This document shows positions 15,538 through 24,040 of a stretch of 64,000 nucleotides of DNA, piece after piece. The position numbers and the translations under genes were made by a program. Positions within the stretch are counted from its first letter, which is position 1, and every line of letters starts with the position of its first letter. Origin of the DNA: Halosimplex amylolyticum (GTDB lineage Archaea > Halobacteriota > Halobacteria > Halobacteriales > Haloarculaceae); assembly GCF_051414035.1 (NCBI RefSeq), contig NZ_JBLKNW010000001.1, forward strand, positions 186,001 through 250,000, in the 5' to 3' direction. Under the pieces are notes generated by a model. It ran no database searches. It was not told where the DNA came from and saw only the letters and a program-made list of their open reading frames with translations.

Positions 15538-17268
15538 ATGGGATGGAAAGTCAGCCTCGTCCACGCGCTCGCGAGCCTGTACCCGTACGAGGTCGAGACC
15601 AGCGACGAACTCGTCGAGGCGGTGGCGTTCATCGAGTCGCCGTTCAAACCGGAGACCATCGTCCAGGCGGGCTACGGAGCGGGCATCGCCGTGGCCGTCC
15701 TCACCGCGGGGATCCTCTTCGCGCTCGGGCTCCCGCTGTTCTCGATCCTGGCGCTCCCGGTGGGGATCGCGACGATCCACGGGGCGCACACGTCGCCGAC
15801 GATCCTCGCCGGCTTCCGACGGACCGAGGCGCTCGGCGACACGCCGAACCTGATCGGCCGTGCCGTCCTGCGGATGCAGATCCAGCCCGCGACCGAGACG
15901 GCCGTCGAGTTCGCCGCCGAGACCGGACGCGGGCCGCTCGCCGACAGCCTGGCGAGCCACATCGACCGCTCGATCGGTTCGCCCCAGACCGGCCTGCTCT
16001 CGTTCGCGGACGACTGGGCCGAGGACTTCCCCGCGCTCCGGCGGGCGGCCCACCTGCTCGCGACGGCGCAGAACGCGCCCCCCGACGAGCGCGAGCGGAC
16101 CCTCGAACGCTCGCTCACGGCGGTCCTCAACGGGACGCGCGAGGAGATGGCCGAGTTCACCAGCGAGATCCGCGGCCCGACGACCGGACTGTACGCCTTC
16201 GGCGTCATGCTCCCGCTCGCTCTGGTCGCGCTCGTGCCGGCCATCGGCCTCGCAGGGGGTGGCGACGGGGGGTTCACCCTCCCGATCGAGTTTTTCGTCA
16301 TCGTCTACGACGTCATGCTCCCGGCGGGGTTGATCGCCGCGAGCGTCTGGCTCCTCCAGCGCCGACCCGTCGCGTTCCCGCCACCGAACGTCACCGTCTC
16401 GCACCCCGACGTGGCCGACCGACGGCTGCAGGGGGTCGGCCTCGGGCTCGCCGTCGGCGTCCTCGCGGCCGTGGTCACGACGATGATCGGGCACGGCTTC
16501 CTCGCGCCGGTCGCGGGGATCGGGCTGGGCCTGGGCACCGCGCTGCTCACCGTCTTCACGCCGATCAAGGAGCTCCGCGACCGCGTCAGGGCGATCGAGG
16601 AGCACCTCACCGACGCCCTCTACCTCGTCGGCCGGCAGGTCGCCGAGGGGCTCGCCGTCGAGGCGGCCATCGCCCACGCCGGCGAGCGCGTCCCCGCCGA
16701 GACCGGGGAGGTGTTCGAGCGGGCGGCGGGCCTCCAGGAGCGCCTGCACGTCACCGTCGACGAGGCCTTCTTCGGCGAGTACGGGTCGCTCGCGAACGTC
16801 CCCAGCCCGCGCGCCCACGGCACGGCGTCGCTGCTCTCGATCGCCGCGCGGGAGGGCAGGCCAGCCGGGAGCGCCGTCGTCGCCATGGCCGACCACCTCG
16901 AAGAACTCCAGGAGGTCGAAGCGGAGGCGAAGCGAGAGCTGTCGGCCGTCACGGGCACGCTCGACAGCACGGCGGCGTACTTCGGTCCGCTCGTCGCCGG
17001 AGCGACCGTCGCGCTCGCCAAGAGCATCGAGGAGAGCCAGGGCACCGCAGCCGCGAGCGACCAGGTGGGCAAGGCGCTGTCGGCCGACCAGTTGAGCCTC
17101 GTCGTCGGCGTCTACGTCCTTCTGATGTCGGTCATCCTGACGACCCTCTCCATCGGGCTCCGCAACGGCCTCGACCGCTCACTACTGGGTTACCACGTCG
17201 GCCGCTCGCTGATCTCCGCGACGCCCATCTACGTGATCGCCGTCTTCGTGACCGGCCTCGTGATCTGA
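15538..17268 (+). CDS. Type II secretion system F / TadC-PilC family platform protein
   Basis: A 576-residue polytopic membrane protein with two T2SSF-like halves. Hydrophobic clusters lie near residues 45-75, 220-270, 300-345 and 480-575 (GIAVAVLTAGILFALGLPLF, LPLALVALVPAIGLAGG, GLGLAVGVLAAVVTTMIG, LVVGVYVLLMSVILTTLSIG). The cytoplasmic helical regions include REGRPAGSAVVAMADHLEEL, typical of the second F domain. It is the inner-membrane platform that couples the neighbouring ATPase to the filament. Start ATG 15538 is 3 bp after the ATPase stop. Confidence 0.9.
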   Translation: MGWKVSLVHALASLYPYEVETSDELVEAVAFIESPFKPETIVQAGYGAGIAVAVLTAGILFALGLPLFSILALPVGIATIHGAHTSPTILAGFRRTEALGDTPNLIGRAVLRMQIQPATETAVEFAAETGRGPLADSLASHIDRSIGSPQTGLLSFADDWAEDFPALRRAAHLLATAQNAPPDERERTLERSLTAVLNGTREEMAEFTSEIRGPTTGLYAFGVMLPLALVALVPAIGLAGGGDGGFTLPIEFFVIVYDVMLPAGLIAASVWLLQRRPVAFPPPNVTVSHPDVADRRLQGVGLGLAVGVLAAVVTTMIGHGFLAPVAGIGLGLGTALLTVFTPIKELRDRVRAIEEHLTDALYLVGRQVAEGLAVEAAIAHAGERVPAETGEVFERAAGLQERLHVTVDEAFFGEYGSLANVPSPRAHGTASLLSIAAREGRPAGSAVVAMADHLEELQEVEAEAKRELSAVTGTLDSTAAYFGPLVAGATVALAKSIEESQGTAAASDQVGKALSADQLSLVVGVYVLLMSVILTTLSIGLRNGLDRSLLGYHVGRSLISATPIYVIAVFVTGLVI

Positions 17269-17270
17269 CC

Positions 17271-17355
17271 GTCGCCGAACTGACTCCCCCGCCGAGCTGT
17301 CTCCGCCGTCGAGCCGACTCCGCGGCCGAACCGTCTCCGCCGCCGAGCCGTCTCC
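17271..17355. repeat. Five 17-bp imperfect tandem repeats
   Basis: Immediately after the platform gene stop, five consecutive 17-base units follow the form GCCGCCGAGCCGTCTCC with a few substitutions each: 17271-17287, 17288-17304, 17305-17321, 17322-17338 and 17339-17355. They end before the next TTTAAATA promoter. Without coding function that I can see; probably a small minisatellite. Confidence 0.75.
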
Positions 17356-17399
17356 GCCATCGCGTTCGCTACTCGCTGCCGGACGGTCGCGCGTAGTCG

Positions 17400-17407
17400 T
17401 TTAAATA
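17400..17407 (+). promoter_or_regulatory. TTTAAATA promoter of the DUF7283-like gene
   Basis: TTTAAATACGA begins 30 bases before ATG 17430; GGGACCAAACGTGGT fills the spacer. This is the best match to the extended motif of the locus. Confidence 0.78.
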
Positions 17408-17429
17408 CGATGGGGGGACCAAACGTGGT

Positions 17430-17963
17430 ATGGAACTGGAGTCGCCGGCAGACGCGTGGTACGTGTGGTTCGGCGTCGCGCTGGTGAGTCTCGCGTTCGT
17501 GGGCGTGGTGGCCTCGTTCCCGTCGGAACCGCCGCCGGACGCGCCTGCGGCGGCCGACGCCATCGACCAGACGACCGCGAGCGGCTACAACGCCACCGCG
17601 GAGTACGAGCACGACGCCGACCGCTGGTACGTCGCCAACAAGACCATCGTGATGAAAAACGACGGCGGGACGGCGCGTGCGGCCCTCTCGTACGCGAGGG
17701 TGGTCCCCGTCTGGGCCGACAGGGACTCGCCGCACGCGCCGGACGGCGACCTCGAGGCGATACTCCACGGGGCGCCGGTCAGCAGCGAGTACAGGGGGTC
17801 GAACCCGAAAGAAGCCTTCCGGGAAGACGTGGTGGCGGCGTCCAGGCTGGCGGAGGACAGCCTCTCAGACCCGGACGTGCCGAAGTGGCGCATCGCCGAC
17901 GGCAAACTCGTGGTGCGGTTCGTCAAATGGGGGGACAAGCGTGCGACGCTCGTCGACGCGTGA
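17430..17963 (+). CDS. Single-pass membrane protein of the pilus-like locus (DUF7283-like)
   Basis: A 177-residue protein: short N terminus, one hydrophobic helix (WYVWFGVALVSLAFVGVVASF), a Pro-rich spacer (PSEPPPDAPAAADAID) and an extracellular beta-rich domain (DRWYVANKTIVMKNDGG, KWRIADGKLVVRFVKWGDKR). I recall it as DUF7283. It resembles a minor pseudopilin in size and plan. The promoter is leaderless TTTAAATA. Its last 23 bases overlap the next gene, so the two are coupled. Confidence 0.72.
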   Translation: MELESPADAWYVWFGVALVSLAFVGVVASFPSEPPPDAPAAADAIDQTTASGYNATAEYEHDADRWYVANKTIVMKNDGGTARAALSYARVVPVWADRDSPHAPDGDLEAILHGAPVSSEYRGSNPKEAFREDVVAASRLAEDSLSDPDVPKWRIADGKLVVRFVKWGDKRATLVDA

Positions 17964-18480
17964 CAGCGGCCAGACCGAGCCGCTGGCGGCGCTGATCGCC
18001 GTCGCCGCGATGGCCATCGGGCTGAGTCTCTACGCCGGCTACGTCACGGACACGCTTCCGGGAACGAGCCAGCGCGACGTCGCCGAGTCGGCGATCCAGG
18101 ACGTGTGGAACAAGATCGAACAGTCGGGGGTGTACCCGGCCGAAGACGACCTGAGCGCCATCTACAGTCCGTCCGGCTCGCCCGGTCCGTCGGGGCTCCC
18201 CCAGGGGTACTACGTCTACATCAACGTCACGCGGACGGAGACCGGCGACTCCGAGCGGGGCGAGCTGTTCGAGTACAACGACCCGAGCGGCGGGACGGAG
18301 GAACGCCACGTGGTCTTCGGCCCGCAGGGACAGGCGCGCAGCGCCGTGCTCTCGGACGTCGAGGACCCCGACCTCGGCGTCCCCGACAGCGCGAGCACGG
18401 CGAGTCGCCCCATCCCGATCCGACGCGGACACGGCGACGTGGTGGCCGGCCGGCTGAACGTCGCGGCGTGGGAGCAGTGA
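17941..18480 (+). CDS. Pilin-like single-pass protein (DUF7285-like)
   Basis: A 179-residue protein beginning with a basic leader (VRRSSTRDSGQTEP), then a hydrophobic helix (LAALIAVAAMAIGLSLYAGYV) that runs into an amphipathic helix (QRDVAESAIQDVWNKIEQSG). The soluble domain has YYVYINVTRTETGD and a conserved-looking end, PIPIRRGHGDVVAGRLNVAAWE. The QTEPLAAL start of the helix resembles the Q(T/A)E-type haloarchaeal pilin boundary. GTG 17941 lies inside the preceding gene (23-base overlap). I recall this family as DUF7285. Confidence 0.72.
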   Translation: MRRSSTRDSGQTEPLAALIAVAAMAIGLSLYAGYVTDTLPGTSQRDVAESAIQDVWNKIEQSGVYPAEDDLSAIYSPSGSPGPSGLPQGYYVYINVTRTETGDSERGELFEYNDPSGGTEERHVVFGPQGQARSAVLSDVEDPDLGVPDSASTASRPIPIRRGHGDVVAGRLNVAAWEQ

Positions 18481-18681
18481 CGGGCGACACCGTCCGTCCG
18501 GACAGTATCGCCGCGAGCCGCTGGCTCCGCTGCGGTCGCAGTTAGACGGTGCGACGCTGAATCGCGAAGCCAAGGCGTCACGCAGACGAACACGTTCGAG
18601 TAGACGGTCAGAAGTACGGCGAGACCGGTGAGACGCCGGCGATTCTGCCGACCGCCCGTGCGGCGTCGGGGCCATGTTATG

Positions 18682-18689
18682 TTTAAATA
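18682..18689 (+). promoter_or_regulatory. TTTAAATA promoter before the second pilin-like group
   Basis: TTTAAATATCA starts 30 bases before an ATG at 18712, with GGGGCCAAACCGGGT between. It lies in a 230-bp gap (18481-18711) that otherwise holds nothing recognisable. Confidence 0.72.
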
Positions 18690-18711
18690 TCATGACGGGG
18701 CCAAACCGGGT

Positions 18712-18885
18712 ATGCAGCCGCGGTTGTCGGTATCGAGGGGGAATCGCAGAACTGGGGGCGTCACCACGGGCGGACGGCCGGCGTCGTTCGTCGGCGACTG
18801 CTTCCGGAATCGCTCGAAGAGCGCCGGTGTTCGCGCGGGAGTCGGGAGCCGACACGGGCGCGGGGGAGGTGGGTCGCCGCCGTGA
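18712..18885 (+). CDS. Possible 57-residue leader ORF upstream of a pilin-like gene
   Basis: ATG 18712 is at the exact leaderless position behind a TTTAAATA box, and the stop at 18883-18885 overlaps the GTG start of the next gene (GTGA). The 57-residue product is Gly/Arg/Ser-rich (ends GSRHGRGGGGSPP), has no transmembrane helix and resembles no family I know. It could be a real small protein, a translated leader coupling ribosomes to the next gene, or a chance open frame in GC-rich DNA. The promoter position argues for translation; the composition argues against a folded protein. Confidence 0.4.
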   Translation: MQPRLSVSRGNRRTGGVTTGGRPASFVGDCFRNRSKSAGVRAGVGSRHGRGGGGSPP

Positions 18886-19853
18886 TCCGGTCTCCGCGGG
18901 CACGGGGTATCAGCACCGTCGTCGACGTGACGTTCGCGCTGTTGCTCGTCAGCGCCTCTATCGCCGTGCTGGGCGTCTTCCTGACGGACAGCGAGCGGAC
19001 GCACGACCCGATGGAGGCCGACCGAACGGCGGAGACGCTGGCCGCGACGACCAAGTCGCTCACCTACAGCCTCGAACCCGTCAGGTCAGAGGCCAACTTC
19101 GACCACGACAGCGACTTCAACTACGAGCGGTCGACCCACGGGACGCTGACGGGGTTGCTGGCCGACGCGGCCGTCACGAACGCGCAGTTCCCAGACGGGG
19201 GGCCCTCGACAGCGTACGACCCCGACTCGCCCACGCACCTGACGAAGGCCGGCGAGAACTTCGACGACGCGGTCGACGGCGCGGTCCGCGACGCGCTGAC
19301 GAGCGCCGACGGCGATGCGCACGTCGTCGCGGTCTGGAAACCCTACCACGACTCGGCCATCGAGGGCCGGGTCGAGGCTGGGGCGGACCTGCCGTCGGGC
19401 GTCGACACGAGCACGGCGACGCTGACGGTCCCGAGCAAGATGCCGTCGCTGGACGAGGCGGAACTCGAACGCGCCTTCCGAATGGACGGGTACACCGGCG
19501 TCTCGAGACTGATCGCGGAAGCCATCGTCGAGGGGTACTTCCCGCCCACGGAGACGCAACTCGCGCTCGAACGCGACGGGTTCGGACGCGAACTCGTCGT
19601 GTATCGCTATCATCGGATGGCGGAGGTCACGGACTACGGCGATTTCGACGAGAACCCGGGCGTGTTGACCGGCGACCACCCGATCAGCCGGACGCAGGCG
19701 GACGCGGCGTCGGCGAACTCGGACTTACAGGCGGAACTCCAGTCGATGATCCGCCAGGAGTTGGATGACAAGTACCCGAGGGATGCCGAAACGATCGCCT
19801 CGGCGGTCTCGGTCGGTGAAGTGAAAATCACGGTTACCACCTGGAACGAATGA
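18882..19853 (+). CDS. Pilin-like membrane-anchored protein (DUF7284-like)
   Basis: A 323-residue protein with a short basic leader (VIRSPRARGISTVVD), a hydrophobic helix (VTFALLLVSASIAVLGVFLTD) and a long extracellular domain with a central helix-rich region (DEAELERAFRMDGYTGVSRL) and a C-terminal beta strand (VGEVKITVTTWNE). The RGIST start of the helix is pilin-like. The stop overlaps the following giant gene by four bases (ATGA). I recall the family as DUF7284; function unknown, probably a component of the extracellular or membrane part of the apparatus. Confidence 0.72.
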   Translation: MIRSPRARGISTVVDVTFALLLVSASIAVLGVFLTDSERTHDPMEADRTAETLAATTKSLTYSLEPVRSEANFDHDSDFNYERSTHGTLTGLLADAAVTNAQFPDGGPSTAYDPDSPTHLTKAGENFDDAVDGAVRDALTSADGDAHVVAVWKPYHDSAIEGRVEAGADLPSGVDTSTATLTVPSKMPSLDEAELERAFRMDGYTGVSRLIAEAIVEGYFPPTETQLALERDGFGRELVVYRYHRMAEVTDYGDFDENPGVLTGDHPISRTQADAASANSDLQAELQSMIRQELDDKYPRDAETIASAVSVGEVKITVTTWNE

Positions 19854-22800
19854 GCCGAAAGCGACCGCGAACGATATCGATAGGACTGAGCGACAGAGCA
19901 CGCATCCCCTTCGCGATCGTCGGCGTGTTGGTCCTGATCACGAGCGTCACGGTGGTCGGGGTGATGCAATCGCGAGATGACCCGCAGACTGAGTCGAGCG
20001 TCGCGCAGGCGATGAATCAGGCCGAGTCGGCCGCCCAGTCGACCATCCGGGAGGCCGTCTCCGACGCGGCGAACGACGCGGCGAAGCAACCGGTCACCGT
20101 CCCCGCCGACACGCCGGCGGGGCGAGTGCTGGCCGGTTCGAGCGGCGATCCGGACCCCAACCAGGTGTATCGCCGCTACGTGAAGCTACGGATCTACCTC
20201 GAGATACAGGACCAACTCGACAGTTCGGTCCAGCGAATGAGCGGCGGGGAGGTCACGCGGACGTCGCTCCCCCACGTGAGTTACACCGAGTCGTCGATCG
20301 AGGACGCGATCGACCGCGTCGACCTGACCGCCGGCATGGACGACCAGAGCGACGACATCAGCAACGGGACGGTCGTCGCGACCATCGACGGGGTCACGAC
20401 CGAAGTCGTCGAGAACGGGGAGGTTCGGGCCAGCGAGACGGACTCGGTCACCGTCTCGGTCGCGTCGACGAGCCTGCTGCTCCAGGAGCGCACGCAGAAG
20501 TACCAGGACAAACTCTCGAAGGGCTTCTTCGAATCGGGCGAGGGGTACGGGAAGCAGTTCGCGGCCCGTCTCTACCCGCTGATGTACGCGAAGGCGTACT
20601 ACGAGCGGATGGCGCCGCCCAGCAAGGCGGGCGCGTTCGAGAAGATGGTCATGAAGAAGGACATCGAGGTCCTCGCCAACAGCGCCAACTTCGCCGTACA
20701 GGGCGAGGTCTTCGGGACGAGAGATCCCGGTCACGACCGCGTGATGGCGTCCGCGTACGCGTGCATGGTCGTCCGGAACGTCGAGAAACTGTACGATGCC
20801 GGTGCGTTCAGCCGTTCGAGCAGTAGCGGTTCCGACGACGACTACAGCCAGGGCGCCGGTGGCGATAGCCTCGACGACGAGGGTTCGACCGGCGGCTGGA
20901 AGGAGGAATACGGTCTCAACTCTGCGGTGTCCGGGCTGGACGCCAAGGACTTCTGCAGGGCCGCGGCGATGATCACCGGCGGTGCGAGCGGCGACCCGCC
21001 CGATTCCGTCCAGGACGTCGTCAACCAGTTCATCGGCGGCCAGGCCCAGCGGGCGTTCAACAAGAAGAGCACCGTCGAAGTCGAGAAGTTCGCCGAACCG
21101 GCATTCGACGAGGTCAACAGCGACACGGTGGACTTCGACTCCGCCTACAGCGACGACACGGGGCAGGAACAGCCCAGCGCCAGCGACGGCGCGCCCGAAC
21201 TCGACGACGACCTGCCCACAGACTTCACCGGCCGGAACACCTTCGAGCGGCTCATCGACCGGATCTTCTCCTACTCGGTGTCGACCAGCACCGGGAGCGC
21301 GTCGAAGGTGTCCGGGAGCTTCCCCGACGCCACCGCACCCTCCGGCAGCGGGTGGACGGAGGTCGACGACGGCGGGGTCTCGGTCGACCACACCGTCGAC
21401 GTCTCCGTCGACCACGAGGAGGTGTGGAGCGAGTCGACCGACAGGACGCGGGACCTCCACGAGTTCACCGTTCGCGTCACGAACGAACTGAAGTCGACGT
21501 CGGAGTACCGGCGGGAGGTCTCCTGTTCGGACTCCGGTTCCGGCTCGTCGACCGACACGCCGTCGGGGCCGTGTTACGAGTACGAGGACCAGACCGACTA
21601 CGAGGACGTCACCTGGGAGATTGACGTGACGGTCTCGGGGACCTACAGCGACCACCCGAACATCAACGTCACGCACAACGGGACCGACGGCGCCTACGAG
21701 GGGTCGGGACCGAACTTCGAGGAGGCGATCGCCGAATCGATCAGCGCGGGGCTGAACGTCGACCCGAGCGACCCCGACGGGAACTTCGGGAGCGCCATCT
21801 CGACGGGCGGCATCAAGAGCGCCGGCGACCTCGAATCGGCCGTCAGCGACCAGATCTCCGGGAGCGCGACGATCGACGCCGACGAGTTCTTCTCCGGGTC
21901 CGAGCGCTCGGACCTGCGCTCGGACCTCGAAGACGAAGTCGAGGACCTGCACGACCACGTGGTGGGCGACGACTCCGGCCCGCCCGAGGAGGTCTCGGAC
22001 ATGAAGGTGTCGCCCACCGAGATGGCGACGGGCGACAACGTGTTCGCCCCGATCCGGCGGAACGTCACGACGGCCTCGCACGTCTACTACGACACCTCGG
22101 GGGCCTACGACAGCGCCCGCGAGAAGGCCATCGCCGAGGCCCGCATGGAGTACGTCGACTCGATGCACCGCTGGATCGACCGCGTGGAGAGCTCACGCGA
22201 GGAATCCTCGAACGACGTGGACGACGAGATATCCAGCAGAGTCGACGGCGCGACGAACGTGCTGAACCAGGGACTGGACTTCGCCTCCGACCAGATCGAC
22301 GGCGAGGGTCCGACGTACAGTCCGGGCTCGATATCGGACACGGACCTGCTCGGCGACATCCGGTACGAGGTGTCCGCGTCGCCGACGTACCTCACGACCG
22401 GGCCGGTCTCCCGCGCCACGGTTCCGGGGCTCCGGCCCGGGTACGCGACGGTGACCGACGTCGGGGACACCCAGCACATCCCGATGGCGGTGCGCAAACA
22501 CAACACGTTCGGGTACCCCGGCGTCCCGGTAATCCCGTGGCCGAGTTACTGGTACCTCTCGATCGACTTCTGGAACGTCAAGACGGAAGGCGAGTACGGG
22601 CGCTTCGAGGTGACGGCGAACAACAGCGCACCGGCCTCGCCGAAGACGACGACGTACGTCCGCCAGGAGATGCCCGTCGACCTCGAGATCGCGGGCCAGG
22701 AACGCCGTGTCGGTCAGGTCACGCCGATCAACTTCTCGTCGGAGACGGCCGTGGTCATCCCGGTGCCGGGCGGAACCGTCTATCCGAAGCCCAACTACGG

Positions 22801-23956
22801 CGTGGGTGACCGGTGGACCATCAAGAATCCCCGGGACGAGAAGCCCTGGAGGAACATGTGCTCGGCGAGCTGGCCACACACCGGCCCGGGCTTCAGGCCC
22901 AGCGCCATCAACGAGGGCGCCTGCAGTAACATCAACACGGGCGGCGGCCCCCTGAAAGCCTCGCTGTGGGACTACGTGCCCGGCAGCGATAGCGTCAGCG
23001 AGCTCCCGCTCACGCTGGACGACGACGGCGACGAACTGGAACTCGCCGCGCCGGAGACCGACGACTGCGAGGAAGAGGACTTCGTGGAGGCCCTCGACGA
23101 CGACGCCGAGACCTGGTACGACGGACTGTCCGAAGACGCCCAGGTGGAGATCTGGAAGTGGCAGTACTGCCGGCTTCACACTGCCGACTACCGGACGCAG
23201 TACGCGAACTTCGTCAACGGCGACGAACCGAACGAGGACGACGACGACGTCCTCGCTGCGTCCTGGCGAGGCGCCATCACGAGCACCGACATCGAGTACC
23301 GGCAAGTGAAGAGGACGCTCAACTACCTGAATAGCGAGGGCGGGTCGCTCTCTGACAGCGAGAGTCTGATCGAGAAACACGACGTCGTCCGGTTCCGAAC
23401 CGCGACAAACGCCAACTCCCTCGAAAGTGGGGTCGATCCCCACAAGACGCCCGGGATCGTGACGAAGCTACAGCTGGTCGAAGACCACAGCTTCGCGCGG
23501 GTGTACGGCAACGGCGACGAGGACGGACTCATCTCGGGGTCGTACGTCGCGCGGCCGGGGTCGGTGATAGGGAAGGACCGCGAGCAACTCGTCCAGGACT
23601 TCGCGCTGTGGAACGCGAGCGTCGTCCCGGAGAGGGCCAGTGTCGACCCGTGGGGCAACTATCAGTGCCTCGGGAAACTGGTCGTCGAAGAGGACATCGA
23701 GGTGAGCGTCAGCACCACGAGCACGTTCCACGAGAGCGAACATCCGATCACTGAAACGCTTGACGGCGGCCACATGCAGTTCAAACTGCATACGATACCC
23801 GACGATAGCCAGTGGATCCCGCTCGGCCGGATCGAATATCTGGCTTCCCACACCAGTGAGTTCAGCGATCGGTACGAAGACGCGGATCCGTCGACTCCGG
23901 ACGACGAGTACACTGACGGGAAGTGTTCGGACGACATCTACTACGACGGGAGTTGA
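19850..23956 (+). CDS. 1368-residue exported membrane-anchored protein of the pilus-like locus (DUF7286-like)
   Basis: The largest protein of the locus. The N terminus has a basic leader (MSRKRPRTISIGLSDRARI), one hydrophobic helix (PFAIVGVLVLITSVTVVGVM) and a helical stem rich in Gln/Ala (SVAQAMNQAESAAQSTIREA). The rest is an acidic, apparently soluble exterior with beta-rich stretches (VSVDHTVDVSVDHEEVW), paired cysteines (EVSCSDSGSGS, GPCYEYED; MCSASW, GACSNI) and no further membrane helices. I recall the first part as DUF7286. It is translationally coupled to the preceding gene. Plausible roles are a giant minor pilin, a secreted effector or a surface adhesin; nothing in the sequence decides. 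Confidence 0.75.
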   Translation: MSRKRPRTISIGLSDRARIPFAIVGVLVLITSVTVVGVMQSRDDPQTESSVAQAMNQAESAAQSTIREAVSDAANDAAKQPVTVPADTPAGRVLAGSSGDPDPNQVYRRYVKLRIYLEIQDQLDSSVQRMSGGEVTRTSLPHVSYTESSIEDAIDRVDLTAGMDDQSDDISNGTVVATIDGVTTEVVENGEVRASETDSVTVSVASTSLLLQERTQKYQDKLSKGFFESGEGYGKQFAARLYPLMYAKAYYERMAPPSKAGAFEKMVMKKDIEVLANSANFAVQGEVFGTRDPGHDRVMASAYACMVVRNVEKLYDAGAFSRSSSSGSDDDYSQGAGGDSLDDEGSTGGWKEEYGLNSAVSGLDAKDFCRAAAMITGGASGDPPDSVQDVVNQFIGGQAQRAFNKKSTVEVEKFAEPAFDEVNSDTVDFDSAYSDDTGQEQPSASDGAPELDDDLPTDFTGRNTFERLIDRIFSYSVSTSTGSASKVSGSFPDATAPSGSGWTEVDDGGVSVDHTVDVSVDHEEVWSESTDRTRDLHEFTVRVTNELKSTSEYRREVSCSDSGSGSSTDTPSGPCYEYEDQTDYEDVTWEIDVTVSGTYSDHPNINVTHNGTDGAYEGSGPNFEEAIAESISAGLNVDPSDPDGNFGSAISTGGIKSAGDLESAVSDQISGSATIDADEFFSGSERSDLRSDLEDEVEDLHDHVVGDDSGPPEEVSDMKVSPTEMATGDNVFAPIRRNVTTASHVYYDTSGAYDSAREKAIAEARMEYVDSMHRWIDRVESSREESSNDVDDEISSRVDGATNVLNQGLDFASDQIDGEGPTYSPGSISDTDLLGDIRYEVSASPTYLTTGPVSRATVPGLRPGYATVTDVGDTQHIPMAVRKHNTFGYPGVPVIPWPSYWYLSIDFWNVKTEGEYGRFEVTANNSAPASPKTTTYVRQEMPVDLEIAGQERRVGQVTPINFSSETAVVIPVPGGTVYPKPNYGVGDRWTIKNPRDEKPWRNMCSASWPHTGPGFRPSAINEGACSNINTGGGPLKASLWDYVPGSDSVSELPLTLDDDGDELELAAPETDDCEEEDFVEALDDDAETWYDGLSEDAQVEIWKWQYCRLHTADYRTQYANFVNGDEPNEDDDDVLAASWRGAITSTDIEYRQVKRTLNYLNSEGGSLSDSESLIEKHDVVRFRTATNANSLESGVDPHKTPGIVTKLQLVEDHSFARVYGNGDEDGLISGSYVARPGSVIGKDREQLVQDFALWNASVVPERASVDPWGNYQCLGKLVVEEDIEVSVSTTSTFHESEHPITETLDGGHMQFKLHTIPDDSQWIPLGRIEYLASHTSEFSDRYEDADPSTPDDEYTDGKCSDDIYYDGS

Positions 23957-24040
23957 CCACTGAGTCCGACAGTTGAGCGATTCACATCGGACCGTTGTCG
24001 CCGGAACTCTCTTATAGCCGACACGAAATGTGGATGACGA

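Noticed and set aside
13492..16896. 1134-codon minus-strand open frame opposite the PilB/PilC genes
   Set aside because: Arg/Asp/Gly/Val-dominated sequence typical of antisense frames; the plus strand has clear ATPase and platform motifs.
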